Positions 34,144-42,841 of a DNA stretch of 64,000 nucleotides are shown in pieces (within the stretch, counting starts at the first letter, position 1; each line of letters starts with the position of its first letter). Origin of the DNA: CAIWHR01 sp963773195 (GTDB lineage: Bacteria > Pseudomonadota > Gammaproteobacteria > Burkholderiales > Casimicrobiaceae); NCBI GenBank assembly GCA_963773195.1, contig CAVZAE010000007.1, positions 1-64,000 on the forward strand, in the 5' to 3' direction. Below the pieces are notes generated by a model that saw only the letters and a program-made list of their open reading frames with translations, had not been told where the DNA came from and did not search any database. Made by a program: the position numbers and the translations under genes.

Positions 34144-34929
34144 GTGCAGATACTGCGCGTCGGACCCACTCGCTTGGCCGGTTCCAACGCACTGCCGAAG
34201 TATCTAGAGCCGCTCGTCCGCGTTGCCGAAAGCGGGGGAGACGTAGTTCCCGAAATCTCGTCGGTTGTCCTCACGCTTGAGTTCGACTCTTTCACTTATT
34301 GGGCCGCAACGCGATCGACGCCCATTGTCGAGGGCAGGCTTTATGAGCTTTCGACTATTGAACCCGGATGGTCGGTGCGCTACGACGAGATGGGATACGT
34401 GGAGGTCGACCCGCTCGTCAATCTAGTGATGTTGCAAGCGCTTCCGATCGCCTGGGACTTCGCGACGTGGCGTGGTCGATATCCGGGTCTTGATGGTTTT
34501 CTCGACGACGCGGCGTCCTTCGGCATTGGCAGCGGGGTCTGCGTACCCATCCACGATCACTCGTTCGGTAGGGCGCGATTCGATTTCAACCTTGTGAGTC
34601 CCGTACTCGATCCCGCACGGCGGAGCAAGATTGAAGGAGCGTTTGGTGAGTTGATGGTTGTTGCGCGATTTCTCCACGACTTATTTATTGGCGCAATTCG
34701 ACGCAATGAGATGGTGTCAAGGGCGGCAGGGCAGCCCTTGAGTGCGAAAGAGATTGAGTGCCTCACTCTTGCCACACGCGGACATTCGATTGGTCAGATT
34801 GCCGATCGCCTTTGCATCGATGTGCGCGTCGTCGACACGTACTTCGATTCAATACGCGCCAAACTAGGGTGTCTGACGCACCATGAGGCGATTGCATGGG
34901 CCCTCAAGCGAGGTGTTGTTACCTCGTAG
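34144..34929 (+). CDS. LuxR-type regulator with autoinducer-binding domain (solo 1)
   Basis: A 261-residue LuxR protein. The GTG at 34144 is preferred over an upstream in-frame GTG because the resulting start (QILRVGPTRLAGS) aligns with its paralogue (LQTLRLGPVRVGAS). In TraR numbering the signal-pocket residues Trp57, Tyr61, Asp70, Pro71, Trp85 are all present with exact spacing in GWSVRYDEMGYVEVDP and LPIAW, and the C-terminal helix-turn-helix keeps Glu178, Leu182 and Gly188 (EIECLTLATRG). The recognition helix is unusual (DVRVVDTYFDSIR). No luxI gene is present. Confidence 0.85.
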   Translation: MQILRVGPTRLAGSNALPKYLEPLVRVAESGGDVVPEISSVVLTLEFDSFTYWAATRSTPIVEGRLYELSTIEPGWSVRYDEMGYVEVDPLVNLVMLQALPIAWDFATWRGRYPGLDGFLDDAASFGIGSGVCVPIHDHSFGRARFDFNLVSPVLDPARRSKIEGAFGELMVVARFLHDLFIGAIRRNEMVSRAAGQPLSAKEIECLTLATRGHSIGQIADRLCIDVRVVDTYFDSIRAKLGCLTHHEAIAWALKRGVVTS

Positions 34930-35059
34930 CGACTAAAGAATTCGATCGATCCGTACGCTACAGAACCGAAAAGCCAAACAATACGGAGTAATGTACTGCG
35001 GCTGAAACGTCGGCTAGCATGCTGCGTGGTGGCTGATCGCTTTCGGGGAGGGGGGATCA

Positions 35060-35869
35060 ATGCTGCAGACATTGCGTCTTGGTCCAGTTCGAGTCGGAGC
35101 CTCTGGCACATTACCGCCGCTGTTGCTCCCTCTCGTGAGTGCAGCCCAGCGTGGCCGCGATACTCGAGGAGAAATTGAGTCGATAACGCGCGACCTTGGC
35201 TTTGATACATTCTTCTACGCGGTCAGTACGTGTCCACGCCTGGATCATGAAGGACTGATTTACCTCTACACGACCCACACACCGGAGTGGGTCGCCCGAT
35301 ACGATCAGCGGGCCTATGTCGAGATCGATCCGCGAGTAGTTGACTGCTGGGATCGCACGGCTCCGCTCATTTGGGATCAATCCACCATGCGTGGCAGAAG
35401 TGCGAAGACAGACGCATTTCTGGATGATGCGCTGGAGCACGGAGTGGCAAGCGGCGTGCTAGTCCCCTCACGCGATTCGTTTGGCATGAGAATGCTAGTG
35501 AATTTCAATTCGCCTATCCCTTTGCCTGATGCGAGGCGCCAGCGAGAAATAGCGCAGCGCCTGGGAGACATTTTGACCTTCGCCACGTATTTTCACGAAC
35601 TGTTCGTCAAATCGGTCGTGTCGCGGGGACTTCCACCGAAGTCTGCAGGGGCCCCACTGAGCGGGCGGGAGCGGGCTTGCCTTGTCTTATCGGCCCGGGG
35701 GCTTACATCGGACGACATCGCTAGGGAGTTCGGAATCTCCGCTCGTACAGTCCAGTTCCATTTCGACTCCATACGTTCCAAGCTTTCGGCCTCTAATCGA
35801 CAGGAGGCGATTGCGAAGGCGATCGAAGCGGGCCAAATTTCACTTGAGCAGGCGCCGCCCAGGGCCTGA
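35060..35869 (+). CDS. LuxR-type regulator with autoinducer-binding domain (solo 2)
   Basis: A 269-residue paralogue of the preceding regulator, about 40% alike by eye. The pocket residues Trp57, Tyr61, Asp70, Pro71 and Trp85 are conserved (EWVARYDQRAYVEIDP, PLIWD), as are Glu178, Leu182 and Gly188 of the DNA-binding domain (RERACLVLSARG), with a normal recognition helix (ARTVQFHFDSIRSKL). The ATG follows GGGGAGGGGGG. It is separated from solo 1 by 130 bp of AT-richer sequence. It presumably binds an acyl-homoserine lactone or related ligand from elsewhere. Confidence 0.87.
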   Translation: MLQTLRLGPVRVGASGTLPPLLLPLVSAAQRGRDTRGEIESITRDLGFDTFFYAVSTCPRLDHEGLIYLYTTHTPEWVARYDQRAYVEIDPRVVDCWDRTAPLIWDQSTMRGRSAKTDAFLDDALEHGVASGVLVPSRDSFGMRMLVNFNSPIPLPDARRQREIAQRLGDILTFATYFHELFVKSVVSRGLPPKSAGAPLSGRERACLVLSARGLTSDDIAREFGISARTVQFHFDSIRSKLSASNRQEAIAKAIEAGQISLEQAPPRA

Positions 35870-35950
35870 ACGCAGGAACTGCGGACGTGCCGGTATCGGC
35901 CGCACTACGACCAGACCGTTCAAAGCGAGGAACGGCAGCCTATCGCGCCG

Positions 35951-37053
35951 CTAATCCGCGAACTCGGTAAATATCGCGTCGATCCGCGTCGGGTCGCCGA
36001 GGAAGGCGTCGACGCACTTCGGATCGAAGTGCTTGCCGCGCTGTGCTCTTGAGGTAGTCGATCCCCTCCTCCATCGGCCAGGCGTGCTTGTAGGGGCGTT
36101 CGCTCACGAGCGCATCGAAGACGTCGGCCACGGCCACGACGCGCGCGACGATCGGAATGTCCTCGCCGTGCAGTCCGTTCGGGTAGCCGGTGCCGTCGTA
36201 TTTCTCATGATGGCCGAGCGCGATGATGGCGCCCATGCTCAGGTACTTGGACGGGCTGCCCTTGAGGATGTCGTAGCCGATCCGCGGGTGCGTGCGCATC
36301 ATCTCCTGCTCGCTGGGCGTGAGCGGCCCTTCCTTGAGCAGGACCGAATCGGGGATGCCGATCTTGCCGATGTCGTGCATCGGCGCGGCGACTTCGAGCA
36401 CGTGGCAGGTCTCCGCGCCGAGTCCCAGGTGCTGGCCGATGAGCGCCGGAGTACTTGGCCATGCGCATCAGGTGATTGCCGGTCGTCTTGTCGCGGAACT
36501 CGCCGGCCTTCGCCAGCTTGGAAAGCGTCTCGAGCTCGCGCTCGTGGATCTCGGCGACTGACTTGTCGACCTGGTACTGAAGCACTCGCGCCTGGTCGGA
36601 CAGCACGATCTTGTGCCGGCGCAGCTCGAGCAGGTTCGCGCAGCGGGCGCGCGTCTCGTGCTCGTCCAGCGGCTTGATCAGGAAGTCGGTCGCGCCGGCC
36701 TCGAGCGCGTCGTAGCGGATCCGACGGTCGTCGACCACGGTGATCACGACGATTGGCACGTCGACGCAGTGGGGGAGGGCGCGAATCTGCTTCACGAGCT
36801 CGATACCGTCGAACTCGGGGAGCTTGTAGTCGGTCAGGACCATGTCGACGCGATTGTTGCGCGCGAACTCCAGCGCGCGACTCGGGGTGTCGAACAGCTC
36901 CAGGTTCAGTTTGCCGTCGATCTGGCGGACGATCTCCGCGAGCAGGAGGCGGCTCGAGAACAGGTCGTCGATGATCAGGACGGTGTTGCGCTGGGCGCGG
37001 GCAAGCGCCAGCTCCGAGATGACGCCGGACGGACGAGGCTGCGCAGCGATCAT
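35951..37053 (-). CDS. rpfG: REC-HD-GYP c-di-GMP phosphodiesterase RpfG, frame interrupted twice
   Basis: Starting at ATG 37053 (MIAAQPRPSGVISELALARA), the receiver has the phospho-acceptor Asp in VLTDYKLPEFDG and Lys in LIKPLDEH. After KYS, one extra base near 36447 shifts the frame. The HD-GYP domain continues as EVAAPMHDIGKIGIPDSVLL, HHEKYDGTGYPNGL (HHE...GYP) and VADVFDALVSERPYK. A second extra base near 36046 separates the last 25 residues (QRGKHFDPKCVDAFLGDP to FAD). The joined protein is about 366 residues, the RpfG size, and lies in the rpf island. GC is high here, unlike the rest of the island. Confidence 0.82.
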
Positions 37054-37254
37054 GATGTTCTCTTGACCAAAGAGGTGGTGACAGGAAAATCGAGCAAGAA
37101 GCATGCCCCGCCGATGGGCGGGAACCGGTCCGCCGCGGAGCTGAGGGCGCGCTCGGCGGCAGCAGAACCGGAATGGGCGCGAGGGCGGGCCTCGCGGGCG
37201 CACCGGTGCGGAAAGCGTTCGGCCCAATGCGGCGGGACGAACGGTCCGAAACTA

Positions 37255-37331
37255 TGGTCGGGGCGAGAAGATTCGAACTTCCGACCCCCTGCACCCCATG
37301 CAGGTGCGCTACCAGGCTGCGCTACGCCCCG
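37255..37331 (-). tRNA. tRNA-Pro (GGG anticodon)
   Basis: The minus-strand sequence folds as a cloverleaf: acceptor CGGGGCG/CGCCCCG with discriminator A and encoded CCA, D-arm GCGCAGCCTGGTAGCGC, anticodon stem CCTGC/GCAGG around ATGGGGT, and T-arm with GTTCGAATC. A TATAAT lies at 37345-37350 upstream on the same strand. It marks one edge of the signalling island. Confidence 0.95.
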
Positions 37332-37357
37332 ACACGAATCGCGAATTATATCCGCGA

Positions 37358-37792
37358 TCATCGGTCTTGGCCCAGCAGCCGCCTGATTCGCAGCAGTTCC
37401 TGACGGATTTCGTCGCTCGCCGGGGTGCCACTCGGAGCGGCGGGGCCGCGGGCGCCCATCCCGTCCACCGGGAGCGGCGTCCGTGCCGGCGCGACCGCCG
37501 GGGCGACGCCCGGGGGGAGCGGGGCGACCTCCGACTCGAGGCGGTGTCTGGCGCCGTTGATTGTGAACCCCTGCTCGTAGAGAAGATCCCGGATCCGGCG
37601 GATCAACAGGACCTCGTGGTGCTGGTAGTAGCGGCGATTGCCGCGACGCTTGACCGGCTTCAGCTGCGCGAATTCCTGCTCCCAGTAGCGGAGCACATGG
37701 GGTTTCACAGCGCAAAGATCGCTTACCTCGCCGATCGTAAAGTAGCGCTTGGCGGGGATCGGTGGCAGCTCGGCCTTGAAGGACCTCTGCAT
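37358..37792 (-). CDS. MerR-family transcriptional regulator
   Basis: A 144-residue regulator using the ATG at 37792 (MQRSFKAELPPIPAKRYFTI). The winged helix-turn-helix reads FTIGEVSDLCAVKPHVLRYW, then QLKPVKRRGNRRYY and a dimerisation helix. The Pro/Ala-rich C-terminal tail is variable. This gene lies directly downstream of ihfA in most betaproteobacteria, as here, with a 58-bp gap; the target is not well defined. Confidence 0.92.
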   Translation of the reverse strand: MQRSFKAELPPIPAKRYFTIGEVSDLCAVKPHVLRYWEQEFAQLKPVKRRGNRRYYQHHEVLLIRRIRDLLYEQGFTINGARHRLESEVAPLPPGVAPAVAPARTPLPVDGMGARGPAAPSGTPASDEIRQELLRIRRLLGQDR

Positions 37793-37850
37793 ACGTCGCG
37801 TGGGGGAGCTTCGTGCCGGATGGGAGGCTAGGGCCAACCGGCGCGGGGCC

Positions 37851-38159
37851 TCAGCTCGGGAGCGTGCCGGCGCTGCTGGCAGCTTCGACCATCGCCTTCA
37901 ACTTCTGGCTCGCGTGAAACGTGACGACGCGCCGTGCGGTGATCGGGATCTCCTCGCCGGTCTTGGGGTTGCGACCGGGACGCTGCGGTTTCTCCCGCAG
38001 CTGGAAATTCCCGAATCCCGACAACTTGACCGCATCGCCGCGCTCGAGCGCGATGCGGATTTCTTCGAAGAAGTGCTCGACCATGTCCTTGGCCTCACGC
38101 TTGTTGAGGCCAAGCTGTTCGAACAGCAAATCAGCGAGTTCGGCTTTGGTGAGCGTCAT
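37851..38159 (-). CDS. ihfA: Integration host factor subunit alpha
   Basis: A 102-residue DNA-bending HU/IHF-family protein. MTLTKAELADLLFEQLGLNK and the beta-arm region GRNPKTGEEIPITARRVVTF are typical of IHF-alpha. With IHF-beta it bends specific sites in transcription, recombination and replication. Its start overlaps the pheT stop by 4 bp, the conserved pheT-ihfA arrangement. Confidence 0.97.
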   Translation of the reverse strand: MTLTKAELADLLFEQLGLNKREAKDMVEHFFEEIRIALERGDAVKLSGFGNFQLREKPQRPGRNPKTGEEIPITARRVVTFHASQKLKAMVEAASSAGTLPS

Positions 38160-40540
38160 TGATGCACCTGGGAGCGGAGCGAGCCGCCGAATTGTTCTGT
38201 GGTGATCTGGATCAGCGCGGCCATCGTCGCGTCGATCTCGGCGTCCGTCAAAGTACGTTCAGTATCCTGCATAAGCACCAGAATCGCAAGGCTTTTTCTG
38301 CCGTCTGTCAGTCCGGCTCCACGAAAGACGTCAAAAAGGCGAATCGCGGTCACTTTCGGCAGCTTGGCGGCCTCGAGCGCACCCAGCAGGGCAGCCGCCG
38401 GAACTGCGTCGTCGACAACCACGGCGAAGTCCCGCCGGACGACGGGCAGCTTGGAGACGGGCCGGGCCACGGGCAATGGGCGGCGGAGGAACGGAGCCAC
38501 GTCGAGCTCAAACAATACCGGCGCGTGCGGCAGCTCGAAGTGCCGGACGAGGCGCGGGTGGAGCTCGCCGACCCACCCCAAAACGCCCTCCGCAACCCTC
38601 ACCTCGGCCGCACGGCCCGGGTGCAGGAGCGGATGGTCGGCAGCGTTGGTCGCGATCACGTGCGGCGCAGCTAGCGCTTCGAGGTCGCCCTTCACGTCGT
38701 GGAAATCAACCAGCCGGCGAGGCGTTCCCCACTGCTCGGGGGCGGCGGGGCCGTAGGCGATGCCGCCGATCCGGAGAGGCTGATTCGCTCCGCCGTCGTC
38801 GCGCAGGAAGCAGCGGCCGACCTCGAACACGCGGACGCGCTCGTGCTTGCGTGCCAGGTTGCCGCTGAGCACGCCCAGCAGGCCGCCGGCGAGCGTGGTC
38901 CGCATGACGTCGAGCTGGCTTGCGATCGGATTGAGCACGGCGATGGGTGCGCGGGCAGCAGGGCGATCGGGAAACAGCACGGCCTCGAGCGCCGAGCTCA
39001 CGAAGCCGAACGTGATCGCTTCCTGCCAGTCGCGCGCCGCGAGCCGGCGCTTGAGCGCGAACGTGTCCCGCCGCGATTCGGGGTCGGGCAGCATCGTCTG
39101 CACGTGTGCGGCGGGCTTCGTGGGAATAGCGTCGTAGCCGATGAGGCGCGCGATCTCCTCGACGAAGTCCTCCTCGATCACGAGATCGAAGCGGTACGAC
39201 GGCGGAGTGACGATGAAGTCGCCGTCCGCGCGCGTGAACGCGAGCCCGAGCCGCGTGAAGAGGGCGGCGATCGTCGCGTCGTCGACGGCGATGCCGAGCA
39301 GTCGTCCGACGCGAGCCGGCCGCACGCGCACGGGGTTGCGCGCCGGAAGCGCGGCGACGACGTCGCCGAGCGGTCCCGCGCGGCCGCCGCAGATCTCGAG
39401 GATCAGCCCGGTCGCCCGTTCGACCGCGCGCGCGGCGTTGCCGAAATCCACACCGCGCTCGAAGCGGTAGCCAGCATCGCTCACGAAGCCCAGGCGCCGC
39501 GAGCGCCCCTGGATCACGGCCGGGCTCCAGAATGCGCCTTCGAGGAACACGGTAGTGGTCGCATCGCTGATGCCGGAGTGCTCGCCGCCCATGATCCCGG
39601 CGAGCCCGAGCGGCTTCTTCTCATCGCACACCATCAGCAGGTCGGGCTCAAGGGTCAGCACCTGCCCGTTCAAGAGCGTGAGCGTCTCGCCGGCGCGCGC
39701 GAAACGGACGACGACGGCGCCGTCGAGAATCCGGTCGTCGTAGGCGTGCAGCGGTTGCCCCTGCTCGAGCATTACGTAGTTGGTGATGTCGACGACGGCG
39801 GAGATTGAGCGAATGCCGCTGCGTTCGAGCCGCTCTTTCATCCACGCGGGCGTGGGTGCCGTCGGATCGATGCCTTCGATGACGCGCGAGACGAAGCGCG
39901 GGCAGCCGGCCTTGTCTTCGACGCGCACTTCACGCGTCGCGCGGCTTGCGACCGGCGCCGCATTGAAGGGGGGAAGCGTGAGCGGAGCCGCGGTGACGGC
40001 GGCGACGTCACGGGCGAGCCCGACCATCGACAGGCAGTCCGCGCGATTCGGCGTGACCTTGAGCGTGATGATCGTGTCGTCAAGCGCGAGCGCTTCGCGG
40101 AGATTGACGCCGACGGCAGCGTCCGCGGGCAGCACGTAGAGGCCCGAGGCGTCGTCGGAGATGCCGAGCTCCTTGGCCGAGCACAGCATTCCGTTCGATT
40201 CGACGCCGCGTACGGCCGCCTTCTTGACGGCAAGTCCGCCGGGGAGCGTTGCGCCCACGCGCGCGCACGGCGCCTTCATTCCCGCGGCGGCGTTGGGCGC
40301 ACCGCAAACGATCGTCAGCGGTGCACCGGCGCCGACGTCGACGGCGCACACGCGCAACCGATCGGCGTTGGGATGAGGCTCGACCTTCTCGATGCGGCCG
40401 ACAACGACGCCCTCGAACGGCGGCGCCGCGGGCACGGCACCCTCGACCTCGAACCCGGACATCGTGAGCGTATTGCACAGTGCCGCCGTTGCGACCGGCG
40501 GATCGGTCAGCGTGCGGAGCCAGCGTTCGGAGAATTGCAT
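38156..40540 (-). CDS. pheT: Phenylalanine--tRNA ligase beta subunit
   Basis: A 794-residue subunit of full length. It begins MQFSERWLRTLTDPPVATAA, contains the tRNA-binding EMAP domain (VVGRIEKVEPHPNADRLRVC), the B3/B4 editing domain, B5 and a C-terminal anticodon-binding FDX domain (RRDFAVVVDD). With PheS it forms the alpha2-beta2 enzyme that charges tRNA-Phe. It lies 9 bp after the pheS stop codon. Confidence 0.97.
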   Translation of the reverse strand: MQFSERWLRTLTDPPVATAALCNTLTMSGFEVEGAVPAAPPFEGVVVGRIEKVEPHPNADRLRVCAVDVGAGAPLTIVCGAPNAAAGMKAPCARVGATLPGGLAVKKAAVRGVESNGMLCSAKELGISDDASGLYVLPADAAVGVNLREALALDDTIITLKVTPNRADCLSMVGLARDVAAVTAAPLTLPPFNAAPVASRATREVRVEDKAGCPRFVSRVIEGIDPTAPTPAWMKERLERSGIRSISAVVDITNYVMLEQGQPLHAYDDRILDGAVVVRFARAGETLTLLNGQVLTLEPDLLMVCDEKKPLGLAGIMGGEHSGISDATTTVFLEGAFWSPAVIQGRSRRLGFVSDAGYRFERGVDFGNAARAVERATGLILEICGGRAGPLGDVVAALPARNPVRVRPARVGRLLGIAVDDATIAALFTRLGLAFTRADGDFIVTPPSYRFDLVIEEDFVEEIARLIGYDAIPTKPAAHVQTMLPDPESRRDTFALKRRLAARDWQEAITFGFVSSALEAVLFPDRPAARAPIAVLNPIASQLDVMRTTLAGGLLGVLSGNLARKHERVRVFEVGRCFLRDDGGANQPLRIGGIAYGPAAPEQWGTPRRLVDFHDVKGDLEALAAPHVIATNAADHPLLHPGRAAEVRVAEGVLGWVGELHPRLVRHFELPHAPVLFELDVAPFLRRPLPVARPVSKLPVVRRDFAVVVDDAVPAAALLGALEAAKLPKVTAIRLFDVFRGAGLTDGRKSLAILVLMQDTERTLTDAEIDATMAALIQITTEQFGGSLRSQVHQ

Positions 40541-40549
40541 GGCGTGGCG

Positions 40550-41533
40550 TTAGGCGAACTGACGGAGGAAGGCGAGGTCGTTGGTGAAGAACTCGCGCAG
40601 GTCGTCGACGCCATAGCGCAGCATCGCCAGGCGGTCGGGCCCCATGCCGAACGCGAAGCCCTGCCAGCGCTCGGGATCGATGCCGACCGCGCGCAGCACG
40701 TTCGGATGCACCTGGCCTGCGCCGGAGATCTCGAGCCAGCCCGTGCCGAAGCTCATGTCGATCTCGGCCGACGGCTCGGTGAACGGGAAGAACGACGGGC
40801 GAAAGCGCACCTGCAGGTCGTCGCGCTCGAAAAAGTTACGCAGGAACTCGGTGAACACGCCTTTCAGGTCCGCGAACGTCACGTCCTCGCCGATCCACAG
40901 GCCCTCGACCTGGTGGAACATCGGCGAGTGCGTTGCATCGCTGTCGACGCGATAGACGCGGCCCGGCGCGATGATCTTGATCGGCGGCGCGTGCGTTTCC
41001 ATGTAGCGGATCTGCACGTTCGACGTATGCGTCCGCAGCACGCGACCGCCTTCGACGTAGAACGTGTCGTGCATCGAGCGCGACGGATGGTCCGCCGGCA
41101 TGTTGAGCGCGGTGAAGTTGTGGAAGTCGTCCTCGATCTCGGGGCCGTCGGCGACCTCGAAGCCCAGCGAGCGGAACAAGGTCTCGATGCGCTCGAGGGT
41201 GCGCGTGATCGGGTGCAGGCCGCCGGAGCCGCGACCGCGGCCGGGAAGCGAGACGTCGATTGCGTCGGCCGCGAGTTGCCGGGCGAGCTTCGCGTCGGAG
41301 AGTGCTTCGCGGCGGCGCACAAGCGCCTGCTCGATTTCCGCCTTGATGTTATTAATGCGTGCGCCCGCCGCGGGACGCTCCGAAGCGCCCAATTTTGCGA
41401 GCGCTTTCATGTGCTCGGTAATCGCGCCAGTCTTGCCGAGGTAGCGCGCCTTCGCGTTCTCGAGCGCCGCGGGATCGCGGGCCGCCTCGAAGTCGGCGGT
41501 CGCGGCGGCGACGATGCGGTCGAGTTCGGTCAT
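40550..41533 (-). CDS. pheS: Phenylalanine--tRNA ligase alpha subunit
   Basis: A 327-residue class II synthetase subunit with motif 2 (THSPMFHQVEGLWIGEDV) and motif 3 (FAFGMGPDRLAMLRYG), and the N-terminal coiled-coil. It catalyses phenylalanine activation and transfer. It follows rplT after 67 bp that include a rho-independent terminator-like hairpin, as in the attenuated pheST operon of E. coli, but no Phe-rich leader peptide is visible. Confidence 0.97.
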   Translation of the reverse strand: MTELDRIVAAATADFEAARDPAALENAKARYLGKTGAITEHMKALAKLGASERPAAGARINNIKAEIEQALVRRREALSDAKLARQLAADAIDVSLPGRGRGSGGLHPITRTLERIETLFRSLGFEVADGPEIEDDFHNFTALNMPADHPSRSMHDTFYVEGGRVLRTHTSNVQIRYMETHAPPIKIIAPGRVYRVDSDATHSPMFHQVEGLWIGEDVTFADLKGVFTEFLRNFFERDDLQVRFRPSFFPFTEPSAEIDMSFGTGWLEISGAGQVHPNVLRAVGIDPERWQGFAFGMGPDRLAMLRYGVDDLREFFTNDLAFLRQFA

Positions 41534-41553
41534 TGGTGCGAGTCGGGAGGTCG

Positions 41554-41583
41554 AAAAAAAAGGGAGGCGGTTCGCGCCTCCCT
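41554..41583 (-). terminator. Terminator or attenuator between rplT and pheS
   Basis: On the minus strand GGGAGGCG and CGCCTCCC form a perfect 8-bp stem with a 5-base loop, followed by eight T. It lies 18 bp after the rplT stop and 21 bp before the pheS start, so it either ends the ribosomal transcript in part or regulates pheST. Confidence 0.85.
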
Positions 41584-41600
41584 CGGGATTTCGCGCTGGA

Positions 41601-41957
41601 TCAGGCCAGAGAGGCTTTGGCCTGCTCCGCGATCTTCGTAAACGCTGCCTTGTCGTGCACGGCGAGATCGGCCAGCACCTTGCGGTCGATGTCGATCGCC
41701 GCCTTCTTCAATCCGTTCATGAACGCGCTGTAGCTCATCCCCTGCTCGCGCACCGCCGCGTTGATCCGGGCGATCCACAGCGCGCGGAACTCGCGCTTCT
41801 TGACCCGGCGGTCGCGATACGCGTACTGCCCGGCCTTCATCACCGCTTCCTTCGCGATCCGGTAGACCGCGTTGCGCCGGCCGCGGAAGCCGGACGCCTG
41901 GGCCAGGACTTTCTTGTGCCGCGCGCGCGCGGTCACGCCACGTTTGACTCTTGGCAT
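41601..41957 (-). CDS. rplT: 50S ribosomal protein L20
   Basis: A 118-residue basic protein, MPRVKRGVTARARHKKVLAQ onward, of exactly the usual size. L20 binds 23S rRNA early in 50S assembly and in many bacteria represses its own operon. It lies 11 bp after rpmI. Confidence 0.98.
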   Translation of the reverse strand: MPRVKRGVTARARHKKVLAQASGFRGRRNAVYRIAKEAVMKAGQYAYRDRRVKKREFRALWIARINAAVREQGMSYSAFMNGLKKAAIDIDRKVLADLAVHDKAAFTKIAEQAKASLA

Positions 41958-41968
41958 GTCGGCGCTCC

Positions 41969-42166
41969 TTACGCGTAGGGCAGCATCGCCGCGACCGACG
42001 CGGCGTTCGTGCTGTCGACGCCGGTGATCCCGCGGAGCTGCCGCTTGTTCTTGGTGGAGCGCTTGGTGAGGATGTGGCGCTTGCCTTGCATCCCGCGCTT
42101 GACACTGCCGCTCCCGCGCACGCGGAAGCGCTTCTTCGCGCTCGACTTCGTCTTCATCTTGGGCAT
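41969..42166 (-). CDS. rpmI: 50S ribosomal protein L35
   Basis: A 65-residue protein starting MPKMKTKSSAKKRFRVRGSG, with the conserved KRHILTKRSTKNKRQLRG segment. Position between infC and rplT is the conserved order. Confidence 0.98.
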   Translation of the reverse strand: MPKMKTKSSAKKRFRVRGSGSVKRGMQGKRHILTKRSTKNKRQLRGITGVDSTNAASVAAMLPYA

Positions 42167-42178
42167 GACGCCCCTCTC

Positions 42179-42790
42179 TTATTTGCTGCCCACAGCGGTG
42201 CTCTCCGGCGGAGAGACTTTGCTACCGGCCTCGGGCTTCGTCGGGTGATGGTCCTTCACGGGTGCCTTCGGCAGCACCTTCTTCGGAGCCAGCAGCATCA
42301 CCATCTGCCGGCCCTCGAGCCTCGGCCATGACTCAACCACGCAAATCGGCTCGAGATCGTTCCGGATCCGCTCGAGCAGCCGCACCCCGAACTCCTGGTG
42401 CGCCATCTCGCGGCCGCGGAAGCGCAGCGTGATCTTCGCCTTGTCACCCTCGCCCAGGAAGCGGGTGAGGTTGCGCAGCTTGATCTTGTAGTCGCCCTCG
42501 TCGGTGCCGGGGCGGAACTTCACCTCCTTGACCTGGATCTGCTTGAGCTTGAGCTTCGCCTCGTGCTGCTTCTTCGCCTCGCGGTACTTGAACTTGCCGT
42601 AATCCATGATCCGGCAAACCGGAGGCTTCGCCGTCGGCGCGATCTCGACGAGATCGAGTTCCGCAGCTTCCGCCTTCGCCATGGCTTCCGCCAGCGGCAC
42701 GATGCCGAGTTGCTCGCCTTCTTCACCTACCAGACGGATCTCGGGAGAATTGATCTCCAGATTGATCCGCGGTGCTTTGTCTTGGACTAT
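42179..42790 (-). CDS. infC: Translation initiation factor IF-3 with a probable AUA start
   Basis: The conserved N-terminus (VQDKAPRINLEINSPEIRLV) lies upstream of the first ATG in frame (42700). It is preceded by an ATA codon at 42790, seven bases behind a perfect GGAGG. IF-3 genes usually begin with rare codons (AUU, AUC, AUA), which the factor discriminates against to control its own synthesis. The product is then 203 residues, with the linker VCRIMDYGKFKYREAKKQ and C-domain KFRPGTDEGDYKIKLRNL. It is followed 12 bp later by rpmI. Confidence 0.93.
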   Translation of the reverse strand: MVQDKAPRINLEINSPEIRLVGEEGEQLGIVPLAEAMAKAEAAELDLVEIAPTAKPPVCRIMDYGKFKYREAKKQHEAKLKLKQIQVKEVKFRPGTDEGDYKIKLRNLTRFLGEGDKAKITLRFRGREMAHQEFGVRLLERIRNDLEPICVVESWPRLEGRQMVMLLAPKKVLPKAPVKDHHPTKPEAGSKVSPPESTAVGSK

Positions 42791-42841
42791 TGCTGTTCCT
42801 CCGGGTCGATCAAAGACCAGCCATGCATATCGCGCGAGGCG

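Noticed and set aside
33163..35869. A lux box (CTG-N10-CAG) in the island
   Set aside because: No convincing match was found upstream of fabH-like, luxR 1 or luxR 2; only the TTGCGCAA palindromes stand out.
28509..37255. Integrative element inserted at tRNA-Pro
   Set aside because: The right edge lies next to the tRNA, but no integrase and no direct repeat of the tRNA end were seen at the left edge, and rpfG has core-like GC.
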